A stretch of 55,818 bases of DNA from Ichthyophonus hoferi (Eukaryota > Opisthokonta > Ichthyosporea > Ichthyophonida > Ichthyophonidae), in assembly GCA_002751075.1 (NCBI GenBank), contig NAOQ01000042.1:50459-106276 (forward strand), in the 5' to 3' direction. The notes under the pieces were generated by a model, which was not told the origin of the DNA, searched no databases, and was given only the letters and a program-made list of their open reading frames with translations. The position numbers and the translations under genes are program-made. Positions within the stretch are counted from its first letter, which is position 1, and each line of letters opens with the position of its first letter. Positions 13,317 to 25,058 of the stretch are shown here, one piece after another.

Positions 13317-13736
13317 ATTTAGTTAACGCAATTGCATTATTTAATTATTTTTTTTCTCAAACTGTACTACCATGATACAGAAGCGGGAAAAAAAAATCAA
13401 AAAGAAAAGCACTCCTTCTTAAGTTAAAGAGTCAGTGAAAAAGAAAAAAATATTATAATAAACAAATATTATAATATTTACATTAATTCAATAGTCGATT
13501 TCCCTGAGATGGAACGAAATTATTAAAAGCGAATTCTATTAATTCGTATATAATATACACCAATAAGATAAACTATATGTTTCAATAGATCTTGTACCAA
13601 GGACGTCATTGGAAAATATTTAAGTTATTTATTTGATTATATTGCATAGTTAATTAAATAACAACCTGTTCTTGTTTTTTATTGGCTAGTACAATTACTA
13701 CTGCTGATGATTAGTTGTAGGGAATCTTTGAAATTA
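13317..13736. other. SMUG1 upstream region
   Basis: Very A+T-rich DNA between the SMUG1 start codon and the left inverted repeat of the Tc1/mariner element. It should contain the SMUG1 promoter. I see no clear TATA box or other recognisable site. Confidence 0.35.
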
Positions 13737-13855
13737 CTAACCTTTCACCTCAAAAAGAGAATTTTAATCTACAAAATAGGAATGTTACTCTTCGAAATAG
13801 GATTTTTAAACTTCCATAAAAGCATCATAAAATATTCAATAAAAATCAAAAATGC
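13737..13855 (+). repeat. left terminal inverted repeat of Tc1/mariner element
   Basis: The reverse complement of 15035-15152 aligns along its full length with substitutions and small indels. The start is set at CTAACC just after a TA dinucleotide. Confidence 0.75.
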
Positions 13856-13967
13856 ATATAATAAGTTTTTAGCTTTGAAAAGATAAAATTAAGCTATATA
13901 ACAGTTACTATAAATTAAAATTAATCACAATACTAAACTCATGTCACGCCGTACAAAAGCCCAATAA

Positions 13968-14996
13968 AATGAGTGGCCGCATAAAGGAACTCAGACAGTT
14001 GCTGTATATAATTCCAGGGATCAATAGAAAGGTTTAGCAGTCAATTTCTCCATACCAGAAAAAACAACATATGGATGGGTTCTTAAAGGTGACCGAAAGA
14101 CTCCAGAGGTGGTCGTGAGTATATAAAAATTACAGAGGATCATTGTAATTTCTTAGAGTGTTGTATTGGGAGTAATTCGAGAATAACTCTTGAATTGGTA
14201 AAATTATTTTTTGCTCAATTTGGGATGACAGTTTCAATAATGATAGTTAACAAACATTTAAAATATTTATTGTATGACGCTAAATTTGTGAGGAATAAAC
14301 CCGAGAGGGCTAATTCCGAGGTTAACAAGGGAAAAAGACGTGATTACCTAAGGCTGTTGTTGGAATATTTGTCTCAGGGAAAACTCATACTATATATGAA
14401 TGAGACTAATTTTAGCCTGCATATATCTGGTCGTGATGGTTGGGCGCTACGTGGTCTACAGGCCAATGGTCCTGCAATTGGCACAAGAGGGGCTAATGTT
14501 CACATGGTTGGCTGTAGAGGTACAATGGGGCTTATACATCATGTAATACGCAGAGATCCTTTCACAAGAAAAGCTGCTCAGGTTTGGATGAGAGTTTGCC
14601 TTAGAGCTGCAAAAGTAAATTATGGCTCCCCTATTTTTATTGTTATTGAAAATGCAAGTTTCCATAGCTCAATAAAGTCCCTTTTATTAGAACGTGAATT
14701 CCAGAGTAATCTTTTTTAAAAAATTGGACTCTACATTCCAATGTTAAATCCTATAAAAAGAGTTTGGGCAAAAGTTAAGGACTATGTTAAAAGAAATATG
14801 GTTTCTATATAGGACTGAGTTTGTGTTTAACAATAACGATGAAAATTATCCTGTTTCCAAGCATAGATTAAGAATATTGGAATTGTTAATGGCCGAGGTA
14901 ATAAGTAATATGGAGGTTGATGATTGTGTTAACTGCATTTTGAGTGTTAATAGATATTTTGCTTATTCTTTAGAACTTGAAGATGTAAGTTTTTAA
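13968..14996 (+). pseudogene. Tc1/mariner (DDE_3-type) transposase pseudogene
   Basis: The best-preserved stretch (about 14123-14716) reads through a helix-turn-helix-type region into a DDE_3 core: LYMNETNFSLH near 14387-14419, a GWALRG motif, VIENASFH near 14645-14668, then LNPIKRVW near 14740-14763. In active relatives these blocks carry Asp, Asp and Glu/Asp (DET, DNA, NPIE). Here they read Asn, Glu and Lys, so all three metal ligands are altered. There is an in-frame stop at 14717-14719 between the second and third blocks, another near the N-terminal helix region (TAG near 14037), and a frame change near 14105. The second-to-third spacing is about 34-35 residues, as in DD34E elements. The gene cannot be an active transposase. 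Confidence 0.8.
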
Positions 14997-15034
14997 TTAA
15001 GTATTCAGTGGCCTTATTGTTTTTATCTTATATT

Positions 15035-15152
15035 TGATTTCGGTTTTTATTGAACACATTGATGATCCTCATATTGAAGTTTAAAATTCATATTAAAGTT
15101 CAGAATTCTTATTTAGTAGATTAAAAATCTCATTTTAAAAGTAAAAAGGTAG
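15035..15152 (-). repeat. right terminal inverted repeat of Tc1/mariner element
   Basis: Partner of 13737-13855. The outer end, read inward on the minus strand, is CTACCTTTTTAC. Confidence 0.75.
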
Positions 15153-15983
15153 TTTATAATAATTATTTATCAATATAATACTAAAAAGTGCTATAACACT
15201 AATTATGTTATTTGTAAGTGCTTCAATAGTAGCATAACAAAAATAAATTTTTTGTTACAATTCTTTCGTACAAAATAAACCCGAAGTGTTTCAAGTTTTT
15301 TATAATTATAAGAAAGAAAATTTAATATTAAAAAAACCAACCATATGTTAGAGTAAACTGCTTTCTGCCTAACTCCAAATCAACTTTAAAATCATTTTTA
15401 TTTAAGATAGTAAAAGTCTCCATTCTTGAGCAATATGTTCCAGCAAGCACTCAATAATTATTCGCTTAGTACCATGAAAGCATGGTATTTTAAAATTTTA
15501 ACGGGAGTGATGCTTTTAAGATTTATCATTTATAACCACTCTAGAGAAATATCAGATTATAGACACGCTCAATTAAATCAATGAAACACACTACTAGATA
15601 ATGTCTACAATTGCGGATTATTAGCCCGTGTATGTATCGCGCCATCAGAATTGTCTTCCGCAAACAAAATTCAATAGTTTTATTTAAGAATCATAATACC
15701 ATTGTTTCAGTAATAGTTTTATAATCATTTATATTCACTTTAACTATGCAGCTAGATTATGTAATATGACTTATTCAAATACTGAACAATTATAATGAAA
15801 TGTATAATTGAAAAGGACAAATATGCTTTTTTTTTTCCAATGTATGAATTAACGGAATTGGCACCATATAGTTCACTAAACTATAAAAATTATATAAATG
15901 TGAATTCGTTGATGTCTCCTAGGTCGCAGGTCTCTTATTAATTGTGTTTTAGGTATTCTCGAAAGTGGTAATTGCTTGCTAAC
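15153..15983. other. intergenic between transposon and Smr gene
   Basis: A+T-rich DNA with no open frame of note. It is the 3' flank of the Smr gene, which is transcribed leftward. Confidence 0.4.
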
Positions 15984-17679
15984 TTAAAGGGTGACCTTGA
16001 CAGAGCCGTTGTTAACTTCTTCAAAGGCCAGGTTACGCTCATTCAACCATTTATGTACCTCAGGTTTGATCTGTAAGCACGTAAGTATAAAAGTTAGATC
16101 GTGTAATCTACAAATTGATTTGTTCGCCTGCATAGTTAGATGAAATACAGTCATGGTTTAGTGGGTGTAAATATGTATGCATATATGTGAAATTGATTAT
16201 ACAAAATTAGATGTAACGTGCTATATTTTCATAAGCAAGTTATGATATATAGGAAGGAAGGGAGATAAGCTTACCTTGGCCTTATTGTTCTCACTATGAT
16301 TGCCAGCACCAGTAATAATAACAATCTCCTTCAGTCCATTTTTCCTAGATTCGTTAACAAATTCTTCAACAAATTTTATAGCAAACTCAACCTGAAGCCC
16401 ATGGAGATCTGTGGTTAAATATATCTTTATATTAGACACTAAATTGAATCGAATGCAGTTAACATAGATAACTACAGATCGATATAGGACCCAGCATTGT
16501 GGTTTTATAAGAATATTATTTTTTGGAGAAAGTAAGGAAAGTAAAGAATAATCGTAAAACTAAATAACACAAGTATAATATAAATTTGCAAAATTAAGTG
16601 TGAGAAAATCAAAATCAAAAGTAGAAATTTTTTAATGTTTGATAAGAAAAGAATATACAGAAAGAGGGGAAAAAAAGAGAGAGGGAAGATGAGATAAAAA
16701 AAAATAAAAAATAGAAGGGTGAGCACCTAGACTAAACTTTTTGCTATACTATCATATTACCAATTAAACAATCTCTACCCTTAACCTCAACTAGCCTCAA
16801 CCACATACCTCTCGTGTCAGCGCCATTTTCTTGGTTTCTAATCTTGTACATAACTTTAGCAGCTCGTACCCTAGCTTCCTCCATCAGCCTTCCCTCCTCC
16901 TTTCCCTTGTCGGAAAGCTCCTTGGCCCGTCCCTTTTCACCAGCCTCAAAGGCAGCTTTACTTTCTTCAAAGTATTCACCCCGTTTCTTTGCATGTTTTT
17001 CAACTGTTTCCTGGAGAAGGTGGTACTCCTGATCGATTGCTTGTGATTCCTAACATGACAGCAAAGAGAGAAGTACGTTAAAGTTTAATCAGGAATCACC
17101 ATTATAGGTAAAATCATTAACATTATAGTACATTTGTAAGAACAAACTGTTGAGTAGTGTACAGTGTACAGCTACAAAAACAATATGGTTGATAATATGT
17201 AAAGTAATCAATCATAAGCTAAAGAAAGAGATAAATAGAAACACCACTAAAACTACACGTTAAAAAGTGAAAAAGTCCAAGTATTTGGAATAATACCTAC
17301 TAAGGCAACTCGCATAGCTATGCATATTAAAAAATTAAAAGCTAACCTTCCATGGTCACATTTAAATATACACATGTTTCTAATAGAGAATTTTTAAGAA
17401 GTGTGAAAAGGGTTAGGTAGAATCAAAAAAAAAATGAGTGATATTGAATGAATGTTCACAGGTTTAGAATTAAACCACAAAAAAACTCACTTCCTCTTCC
17501 TCCTCCTTTCGTTTCTTGTAAGCTATTTCTCTCTCATCTTCCTTGGGACGCTTGGACGCATCGAAAGTTGCTGCCTCAGCTGGCTGTTGAGAAACTACAG
17601 CTTTAGGTGCTACAGGGGTGGGGGAGGGATGGCTTTCATCGCGTTTTTCGCCGCACAGGCATGCGAAGATATTTCCCAT
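15984..17679 (-). CDS. DUF1771-Smr domain protein with N-terminal acylation-like motif
   Basis: The Smr domain is a MutS2/Cue2-type fold that binds or nicks nucleic acids; in eukaryotes it is linked to RNA cleavage and quality control. Four exons join in phase: 17491-17679, 16809-17049, 16275-16408 and 15984-16070, giving 216 residues. Residues 1-12 (MGNIFACLCGEK) offer Gly2 for myristoylation and Cys7/Cys9 for palmitoylation. Residues 44-63 are a charged Lys/Glu run. DUF1771 spans about 64-140 (EYFEESKAAFEAGEKGRAKE). Smr spans 144-216 with DLHG at 144-147 and TGAGNHS at 176-182. The usual Arg in TGRGxHS is Ala. Domain order and size resemble yeast YPL199C-type small Smr proteins. The start codon is the only Met upstream of DUF1771 in this exon. 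Domain identity is firm; membrane anchoring is inferred. Confidence 0.9.
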
Positions 17680-18780
17680 AATGAAAAGTTAGTTAGGATA
17701 ACTGCTGTATGATGAGCGAAGTACGATAAATTAAGTTTATCCACTAATTTAAATTATCAAGGTAATTATCCGAATTGTATAAGCTTTATCTAGACTAGAT
17801 TAACCGTTTTTTCTCCGCCAAACAAAACTCTTCAAGCATATTATTGGTCTACTATGACAGTAGCAATAGTTCCAGATTTATTATGATTTTATTATATCAT
17901 GATTACCTGGAAGCTCAGTCTTTGGATCATTATGTGCTTCAGTAAAACATTTCTGATAGGCTTACTAAACACCCCAGCAACACCATTTTAAACTATCACA
18001 TGTCTTTTTAGTTGAGAAGTAAGAGAATTTTGGAATAAAGCATTAATTAACTTTTGATATGTTAAAATTGTATTACCGCATTATCTTGCTCTTAACTGAA
18101 TCTAATAAAATTTATATAAATTTTGAGCCAGCATAAATCATGGGTATTGTTGGAAATGAAGGACCAAACATCAGATCAAAATATTGTACTTATTAGTTGG
18201 TGCATTCTCATGTTCTTGGCACACGTTCACAAAGAAAGAACGATCCAGGGATTTACACCAGAAAACAAAAATTTGATGCAATTTTTACTGCTTTTCAGGA
18301 AATTGCGCAGGTTTCTTATTGATAGTAGTAACTTTTTCAGTTATTTTTGTATTCCACTAATAAGCAATTATTATTAGCCTACTAATGATTACTTTTGTTT
18401 GACCTGCCTGATTCATATAAAGGGAGAGGCATGTAATGCCCCGGGAAAGAATGTGAAAGATGGCTAGAGTACATTAATAATTAATCTAGGCCAATATGAT
18501 TGGGTTAAGAGAACTAACTTTAATTACACCTGAATGGTGAACTAACAATTATTCCCGCAGGCTAGTCGTCAGTTCTACTTAATATTAAATGTGTTTTTTT
18601 TTTTAAAAAAAAAAACAATGAGAAAAGGGTATGGTAAGTCCTAAACGTAGATAAATCTCACAAGGAAGAAAATTGTAAAATTGAATAAAATTATTTGTAA
18701 AGATTGTTAAAATAAGAATATTTACTTAATTTGGGTATTTATTTACATGCTCATAATCATTTTTATATTATTTTAGGATA
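17680..18780. other. Smr upstream region and intergenic DNA
   Basis: No supported gene. An open frame at 18123-18377 (plus) has no recognisable domain. A near-palindromic T-run/A-run lies at about 18594-18615. The Smr promoter should be within the first few hundred bases. Confidence 0.4.
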
Positions 18781-19033
18781 TTGCATATGCAGTCTGGAAA
18801 AACATTTGGTGTAATCTTAACTTATCAATCAGAGAGCATCTCAAATTGGTTCTAAATACCAATCCAAGATAATTGATCAAGATTGAACCAGCCAATGGCA
18901 GAGGTCCCACAACTAGATAATAAGCCATTAAAGATCATATGTTTTCAGTTCAAACAACTCATTTCTTAGGCATCTTGCCTAAGACAAATCCAGCAGCTTT
19001 GGCCAATGTCTTTACAGTCTTGCAACTGCTAAG
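18781..19033 (+). repeat. LTR-like repeat, copy 3
   Basis: The reverse complement matches 53517-53779. Shared landmarks in order are TTGCATATG, AATCAGAG, ATCT, TAATAAGC, AACTCATT, then GACAAATCCAGCAGCTTT, the best-preserved block. The central part (ATTGGCTGG, TTGATCAAT, TCTTGGA, in reverse complement) also matches copies 1 and 2. It is oriented plus if it is an LTR. It is old and broken. Confidence 0.5.
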
Positions 19034-20711
19034 AAAAGACCATATATTCCTTATGTTTGTTAATGCAATTTGGTGTCTTGTCTTCGTATTGAGATTTGGA
19101 TTTGGATCGACCAATTCACTGATGTATTGAATTGTAAGGGCAGATCCTCATTTATTTCAGGTAAATCTGCTAACAGGTCATTAGTTTTGAGTTTTGGTTT
19201 TATGGTATATGATTATTGTAACATTTTTAGGATTTAGTTGAACGTGTAGTCTCTTGTTGAACTCGGATTCAAAAGAAAAAGATGCACTCTCTAGATTGGC
19301 AACACCTGTAACTTGTGGAATGTGTACGTGGCCATTATGGATGTAAGTTTTTTTCTTTTTTTCTTGAAGTCTTTAAGCATAGTTAGTCAGATTAATCCTC
19401 ATTTAAAAGCATTAATTTTTGTTATTTTAATTGGACATCTGTTAATAGAATGGTTTATTTATGGTTGAGATTTTCTGGGTCAACTTGTTCTTGTTAGTTG
19501 TCTCTAATCATAACGTGTTTAGAACGGCCAGTAAAACTAGCATGGCTAGCCTTCTTTTATTCTTGCATGATTATGAGTAGAGACTACCAACCAACAAGTC
19601 AACCTAGGAAATATCAAATATAAATAAACCAATTTATTGACAGGTGCTGGATTAGAACAACAAAATTGATTGTCTTGGACAAAAATAAATCTGATCAAAA
19701 TATGTCCAAAATCTCCAAGAAAAAATACACAGTTATGCCCATAAGGATCACTCTCATACTCTACTTGTTACAGTTATTACCAGTATGGAAAGTGCATTTT
19801 TTTCCATTGACTCTGATCTCAACAAGAAAATATACATTCATCAAAACCCTAAAAAAAATACAATGATCTACCATACCACAGTAATTGATCTGATAACAGG
19901 TTTGCCTAAAGACAAGATGATCTTACCCTATGATTCAATACACCAGCAAATCTGGCACAGTCAGAACCAAATCTCAATACTTAACAAAACAGTCATCAAG
20001 GAATGGTATCATGGCCACTTCTATTTATCCCATGACAATAGATCCTATACCGGATCTCTTGAGAGTCTAGCTTAGCTATCAGAAAATAATTAGATACTCA
20101 ATTAATTGTACTTTCCGTGTCTTATTAACTTTATAGGCCTAGTCCTTCATTTCTGCTAGTTGTTTTATCATAAAAATATGTCTTAGGCTATCTGTTCTCC
20201 ATGCAAGCAAAGGGACACTTTAAAACTTCTCTTTAATTTGCTATTCCTTCCCCTTTAAATAGATATAGGCCACTATAACACTCTTGTATCTACCCATTTC
20301 TAACAAAAAGTATTTTTATGTTAAAGCAGGCTATATTTATAAAAACAATATAGAACATATAATCAAAATTTAATTATACATAAAATTGAAATATGAAAGA
20401 GTACCTGATAGAGAGGTTCCACATGGCAGACGTGCAAGTTTCAAGATATAATTGAAGGACATCATCATCACCTATATTCATGTTTTACTACAGGTGTTTA
20501 GTAGAACTGAAGTAGTTAAAAAAACCCATGCAATAACCTGCCTACTTGTGTATCTTGCCACTGCCGGCATAGGAAAGCCATATTTTGTTAAGAAATAACT
20601 ATATTCCATTTATGTGGACAATCTGTTTGTTTTTTTGAGATCCATTTGGCCATATTACTTTAACAACAAGCAGTGGAGGCCAAAATGCTATGCAATCATA
20701 TTACTTTATAT
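19034..20711. other. repeat-derived or intergenic DNA left of the copia fossil
   Basis: Contains a plus-strand open frame of 96 codons (19785-20075) that I cannot assign. It lies downstream of LTR-like copy 3 in the matching orientation and could be an element remnant. No motif supports a function. Confidence 0.3.
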
Positions 20712-21577
20712 TGCAATTTGAAATTGACCTTCTACTTTGGGCCTGTGAGGTAGATTCAAAATTCTAGTCTTTATCTGAGGTAGTGTTTGTCTTTCCTGTC
20801 TCTAGATTGGTTTCAGTAGTTTTGAGTTTGATGATTATAATATAATCAGGTCTAAATATATACATTTTGTTTAGACTCAGAAAAATCTAGGGAGAAAAAA
20901 GCTTTGTCTTTGTTGGCAATTACAGCATTATCCAGAATGAAGGCTTAGTTCAAAAGAATATATCTGAGCATGTTTCTAATTTTTGCAGATTCTTGGGACA
21001 TAATCAATTGGCTAAAATTGAAATACTATTAGAACAAGAATTCTGGCAGCCTTTTCAGTTAGGTGCATACTGATTGCATTGTTTATCTAAATATTTAATT
21101 GTCTATAATTATTAATGTGTTTTAAGCAGTAAAAAATAGTAACACAGCTAGTTTTTCTTTTGTACTTGTATTAGTTGAGAGGCCCAACGTTTAAACTCTG
21201 TATAATATGGTTTTTTATGTACTATATTTTCGTTAATCTTCTTGATTGAGTCAGGTCAATGTTCAACAGTTATATAGCAATGTGTTGGTGGATTTTTTTT
21301 CTATTGATAGTGATATTACCAAAAAAACCTATTGCATTAATATGCTTACCTATTAAATTGTCTGGATGTAGAAAGATATATTCAATAGTAATCACATTTA
21401 TAAAAATAATAACTATGATATCTACTATGCTAGGAAATTAAGTACGTTATGAATTCAGAAGCTCTTGGCATTTGGGAATAATAGGGATCTTGGGAAACAC
21501 GGTATCATATGATGAAAGCAGTAAATTGTGTGATTGCTTGTAATCCTGATTCCCAACCAAAGATAATGATTGCAACA
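20712..21577 (-). repeat. 3' LTR of copia fossil
   Basis: Direct repeat of 26591-27457. Shared blocks include GAAATTGACCTT.., GGGCCTGTGAGGTA, GATTCTTGGGACATAATC, TTTCAGTTAGGT and TTAATATGCTTACCTATTA. On the minus strand it starts TGTTGCAATC and ends CAAATTGCA. Confidence 0.8.
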
Positions 21578-21631
21578 CCTCCTTACGTGTAATTTAGGAT
21601 GTGTACCATTTGAGTAAATCCTAAGGTGCAT

Positions 21632-21883
21632 TCAAATATGCATGAAAAGTTTAATCGTTTTGGAGGTTGTAAGAAATATTACTTTGGTGAGGCAATTTGT
21701 AGTTATTGATTCTGATAAGCAAGGAATGATCTTAGCCTCATATTGTGCTACACTGTCCTTGATGTAGCAATAGCAGACTCTGACGTGTTGAGTGCCCTTG
21801 GGGATACAGTTCTTCTTGATTAAGCAGATTGTTGACTGGTTGTCTATATGCAATATAGTACACAAGTCCTGATGTATAGGCAC
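21632..21883 (-). pseudogene. copia RNase H segment (fossil)
   Basis: The minus-strand frame contains LHIDNQSTICLIKKN, the copia-type RNase H signature (consensus CDNQSAIxLAKNP), followed at the usual distance by KGTQHVRVCYCYIKD (consensus RTKHIDVRYHFIRE). It lies just upstream of the 3' LTR, as in intact copia elements. It is part of a broken element. Confidence 0.75.
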
Positions 21884-24488
21884 TCAAGAAGCAATAAGAT
21901 GTGTCTTGTTTGTAGACATGTCATTAACATGACAAAGTACCTGCCCTCAGTATTTGAAAAATTTGTAATTAATTGTTTCTTGAAAAACCAATTGATAGGT
22001 CTTCAGCTTATGTAAACAATGTAACTACCTGTACTGTTGACTGATTGCAGATTGATAGCAAAATAGGCATTGGGAAAGAGAATGAGGGTTAATAGAGTTC
22101 TCTAATAAATAATGCGCTCATCAGCAGTGGTATTGAGGTATACTAACAAATGCATGATCATTTTCCAGATGGCTTTTGTGAGGTTTTCTACACATTACAC
22201 CTAGAGAGTTAGTTGACTGCAAATTGACAAACAGGGCCGCTGGACCTTGTGATTCAAAGCAAACATCCAATCAAGCCCTGAAATGCAATTTTATTGCATG
22301 TACAGATTAGAAAGTCTGGATAGCAGTTTCTTTAATGCAGTCTAACAAGATTAGTGAGTGTGTTGGACAGCTGTTTTCTTGCCCATAGAACTTGAAAAAG
22401 TTGTTGTTGTACTCTGTTTGTGAGAGTTTAATGCTTTGGCTGCTGTATAACTAGATGTTTTAACTGAAAACATTGGTAAGTCATGCTTTGTCTTTGGTTG
22501 GAAAATTGTTGAATTGTTGCAGAAGGCAGTGATTAAGGCCCTCTTATCAGCCACGTGCTCTAATATGACAAAGACAACACTGGTATGACAATAGAGGGCC
22601 ATCAACCTGCTGCTGTTGTCATTAATGTAGAGGTACAGGTCCTAATCAGTCGGATTCATGCATTGGATCTTTAGGAAAGTGTTAAGGGTTTCGTTCCATC
22701 TTTGTCCACTAACATGTAGACCATTGAGATACTTGGATAATTTACCAAAAAATGTAGAATAGTTCCAATTTTCGATGGATTGTGGTTAATACATTTAGAC
22801 CAGTGCTGGATGTAATGCATGGATATATGCTGATCTTATGCCAAGCTGGGTTAGCTCATACAGACAAGCCACTGCAATGGTAATTAGTATTTATAGTGTG
22901 ACTATGCTTGTGATGGGACAGGAGATGTTAAAAAAGTCCTTGTCTTTCAGCTCCATGTTTTCTTAAGAACAAAACCAGACTTTGCATTGAGGGTCTAATC
23001 TAGCTTGGTCTTATTTTTTGTAGAAGACCTATAGATTTCTTAAGATGGTGGCGTTGTTTGGAATATCTTTTTTCTGGATGAGGTTCTATGTGTGGAACTC
23101 CTTTATTATGTTGAACTCTGAACGCATAACAGTTATACATTGCATCTTGTCAATGGATTGTATGAATATCTTATCGTTCTTAAGATTTCTAAAATTTGCA
23201 AGGAGAGTAGGATTTAAATTTGAGGTTAGTATATTGGATAAGGGTAACACGGGTGTTTCCTCATGTTTCCTATAGTGGGGACTGTTTATCGTTGTTTCGG
23301 GAGTATAATGATGGTTTTGGTTGACTTTTAAGTCTTTATTTTGCTTAGTATAATGACCCAAACCCTCTCTCTTATTAGGGTAAACAAATTCGGACACCAA
23401 TACACAAAATGTAGGGATTAGTGGTGAGCTAGGTGGAGATAAAGAAAGTTAATGAGCTTTTTCTCTATAAAATTGTAATGTATGAGAGAATATAGTGGCA
23501 TCATTTTCTGGGATGTCCCTGAGAACTATGTAGTAGTGGTCAAAGGCAAAATCAATGGATGAAATTATTAGTAGAAAAGGATCCTGCTCAAGTGGTTGTG
23601 CCTGTTGTTGGTAGAAAAATGTGTTTTCAAAGAAGGGCATGATTTCTATGTACAATTGTATAATGTAGTTTGCAATTTAACAATATTCTTCTATTCATGT
23701 TATTTACGTATTAAAGGAATAAAGCTTGGCATCTTCTAAGGAAGAAGTTGAAAAGGTAAATGACAGGACCAGTGCAGTGGTACACCTTGCACTCAATAAT
23801 ATGAAGGCAATAAACTGGGGTTGGTTGATAGTGCCAAAGTAAATGTAGTATCCAAGGCCATGAGCTAATTAATGAAAAACGTAGGGGTGTGCTCAGTTTC
23901 TGGGCTATTATGGAGCTTGAAGTTGTGGAGAGAAGAGTATGTAATGTGATAGGCTTTCATGAACTGTTGAAAGGTCATAGGCACCTCATGTTTTTGTTTT
24001 ATATGGTATAAAGCTATGTGGTGTTTAAAGTCATTAATAAACAATATAAACCAATAATATACACTGTTGGAGGTGCATAGAGAACCTATTACATCACTAT
24101 AAATGGTCTCTAAGGGATGTGATGCACATTTCCTACATGAAGAAAAGGGCCTAGCAGTATTTTTATTGGCTGTGTAAACATTATATAGGACTGTTTTCTT
24201 GTTAGTTGTAACGTTGTATATGTTGCTAGTATCTGTGGATTACTTTGGTGAGCAGTGCATAAATCTAGAATTTCAGATCACATTTTATTTTAGTGTCATG
24301 CATATTGCACAAAGAGATAGGAAAAGGTTTGTGATTTAAATGCCTGTTGGCCAGTGGTCATTGAAATCTGTGAAATGGGTATGTATTAACTGTACACGCC
24401 ATACTATGGTACGTGTCTATATACTTTATCCAAGATCATCATACTCAGGTGGATGGCTGTAGTAAGTTATGTACTCAGATTCATGTTT

Positions 24489-25058
24489 TCAATCCGACTT
24501 GAGAAGTAACTTGGCTTGAAGGAGGAAGAGATCTTCTTTCCAAAAGTAGCTATAAAGTAGAAAGGTAGGTCTTCCCAAAATAGTGACCTCCTCCTCATTA
24601 AAGAAGATTATACACCATAAAGCATATAGGGCTGTAATAGTAAATAGGTTATGGTTTAAACCAAGAGCATGAAGGACACCATGGTATATGATGTCTTGCA
24701 TAATACCATTCATGTGAGAGCAAAGAACATTGGTACTATGGTGAGTGGCATGCATCACTGTGTCATTGGGTGGGTGGAAATTGACCTTGTAGGGGACTAT
24801 ATTGATAAAGGTCCTGCGGTAAATGCGAATATATTGAGAGCATCTGATGCCGACAAGAAAACTTCCAAGCAGGAAGTTGGTATATAAAAATGTGAACTCA
24901 CGAGTAGGAGTGTCCTTTGCATTGGAAGAGGTAGTTGTAGGTACATTCATGTGTTGGTGCTCCAATTTGTAGAATTTTACCATGACAGATTGTGGTAATT
25001 TAGTGTTGCTGCAGGGTAATTCATGCTGAAGTGGTGAGTTGGCAGGTGTTTTTGCCAT
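24489..25058 (-). pseudogene. copia protease / GAG-pre-integrase segment (fossil)
   Basis: A long minus-strand frame. Its second half has VLHALGLNHNLFTITAL, resembling the copia segment VLYVPGLxxNLLSVSxL that follows the protease. It is preceded by a region where the protease would lie (ATHHSTNVLCSH resembles the stretch after the protease Asp motif). Position and order agree with the element layout. Broken. Confidence 0.6.

Larger units (their letters stand above)
13737..15152 (+). mobile_element. decayed Tc1/mariner element with long terminal inverted repeats
   Basis: The ends are inverted repeats of about 115 bp, at roughly 13737-13855 and 15035-15152. Both begin CTAACC/CTACC and share, in order, TTTTAATCTAC, AAATA, TTTTAAACTTC and TTCAATAAAAA. 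A TA dinucleotide precedes the left end; the right flank no longer shows one. The interior holds one plus-strand DDE transposase gene with several lesions. The size (about 1.4 kb), TIR structure and transposase type agree with Tc1/mariner. Substitutions between the two repeats are numerous, so the insertion is old. It lies between SMUG1 and the Smr gene and does not interrupt either. Confidence 0.8.

Noticed and set aside
19785-20075. 96-codon plus frame considered as a gag gene following LTR-like copy 3
   Set aside because: No gag, zinc-knuckle or other motif seen; kept only as an unassigned open frame in the intergenic entry.
24669-24887. plus-strand frame in the copia region
   Set aside because: Antisense to the recognisable copia protease/pre-integrase segment.
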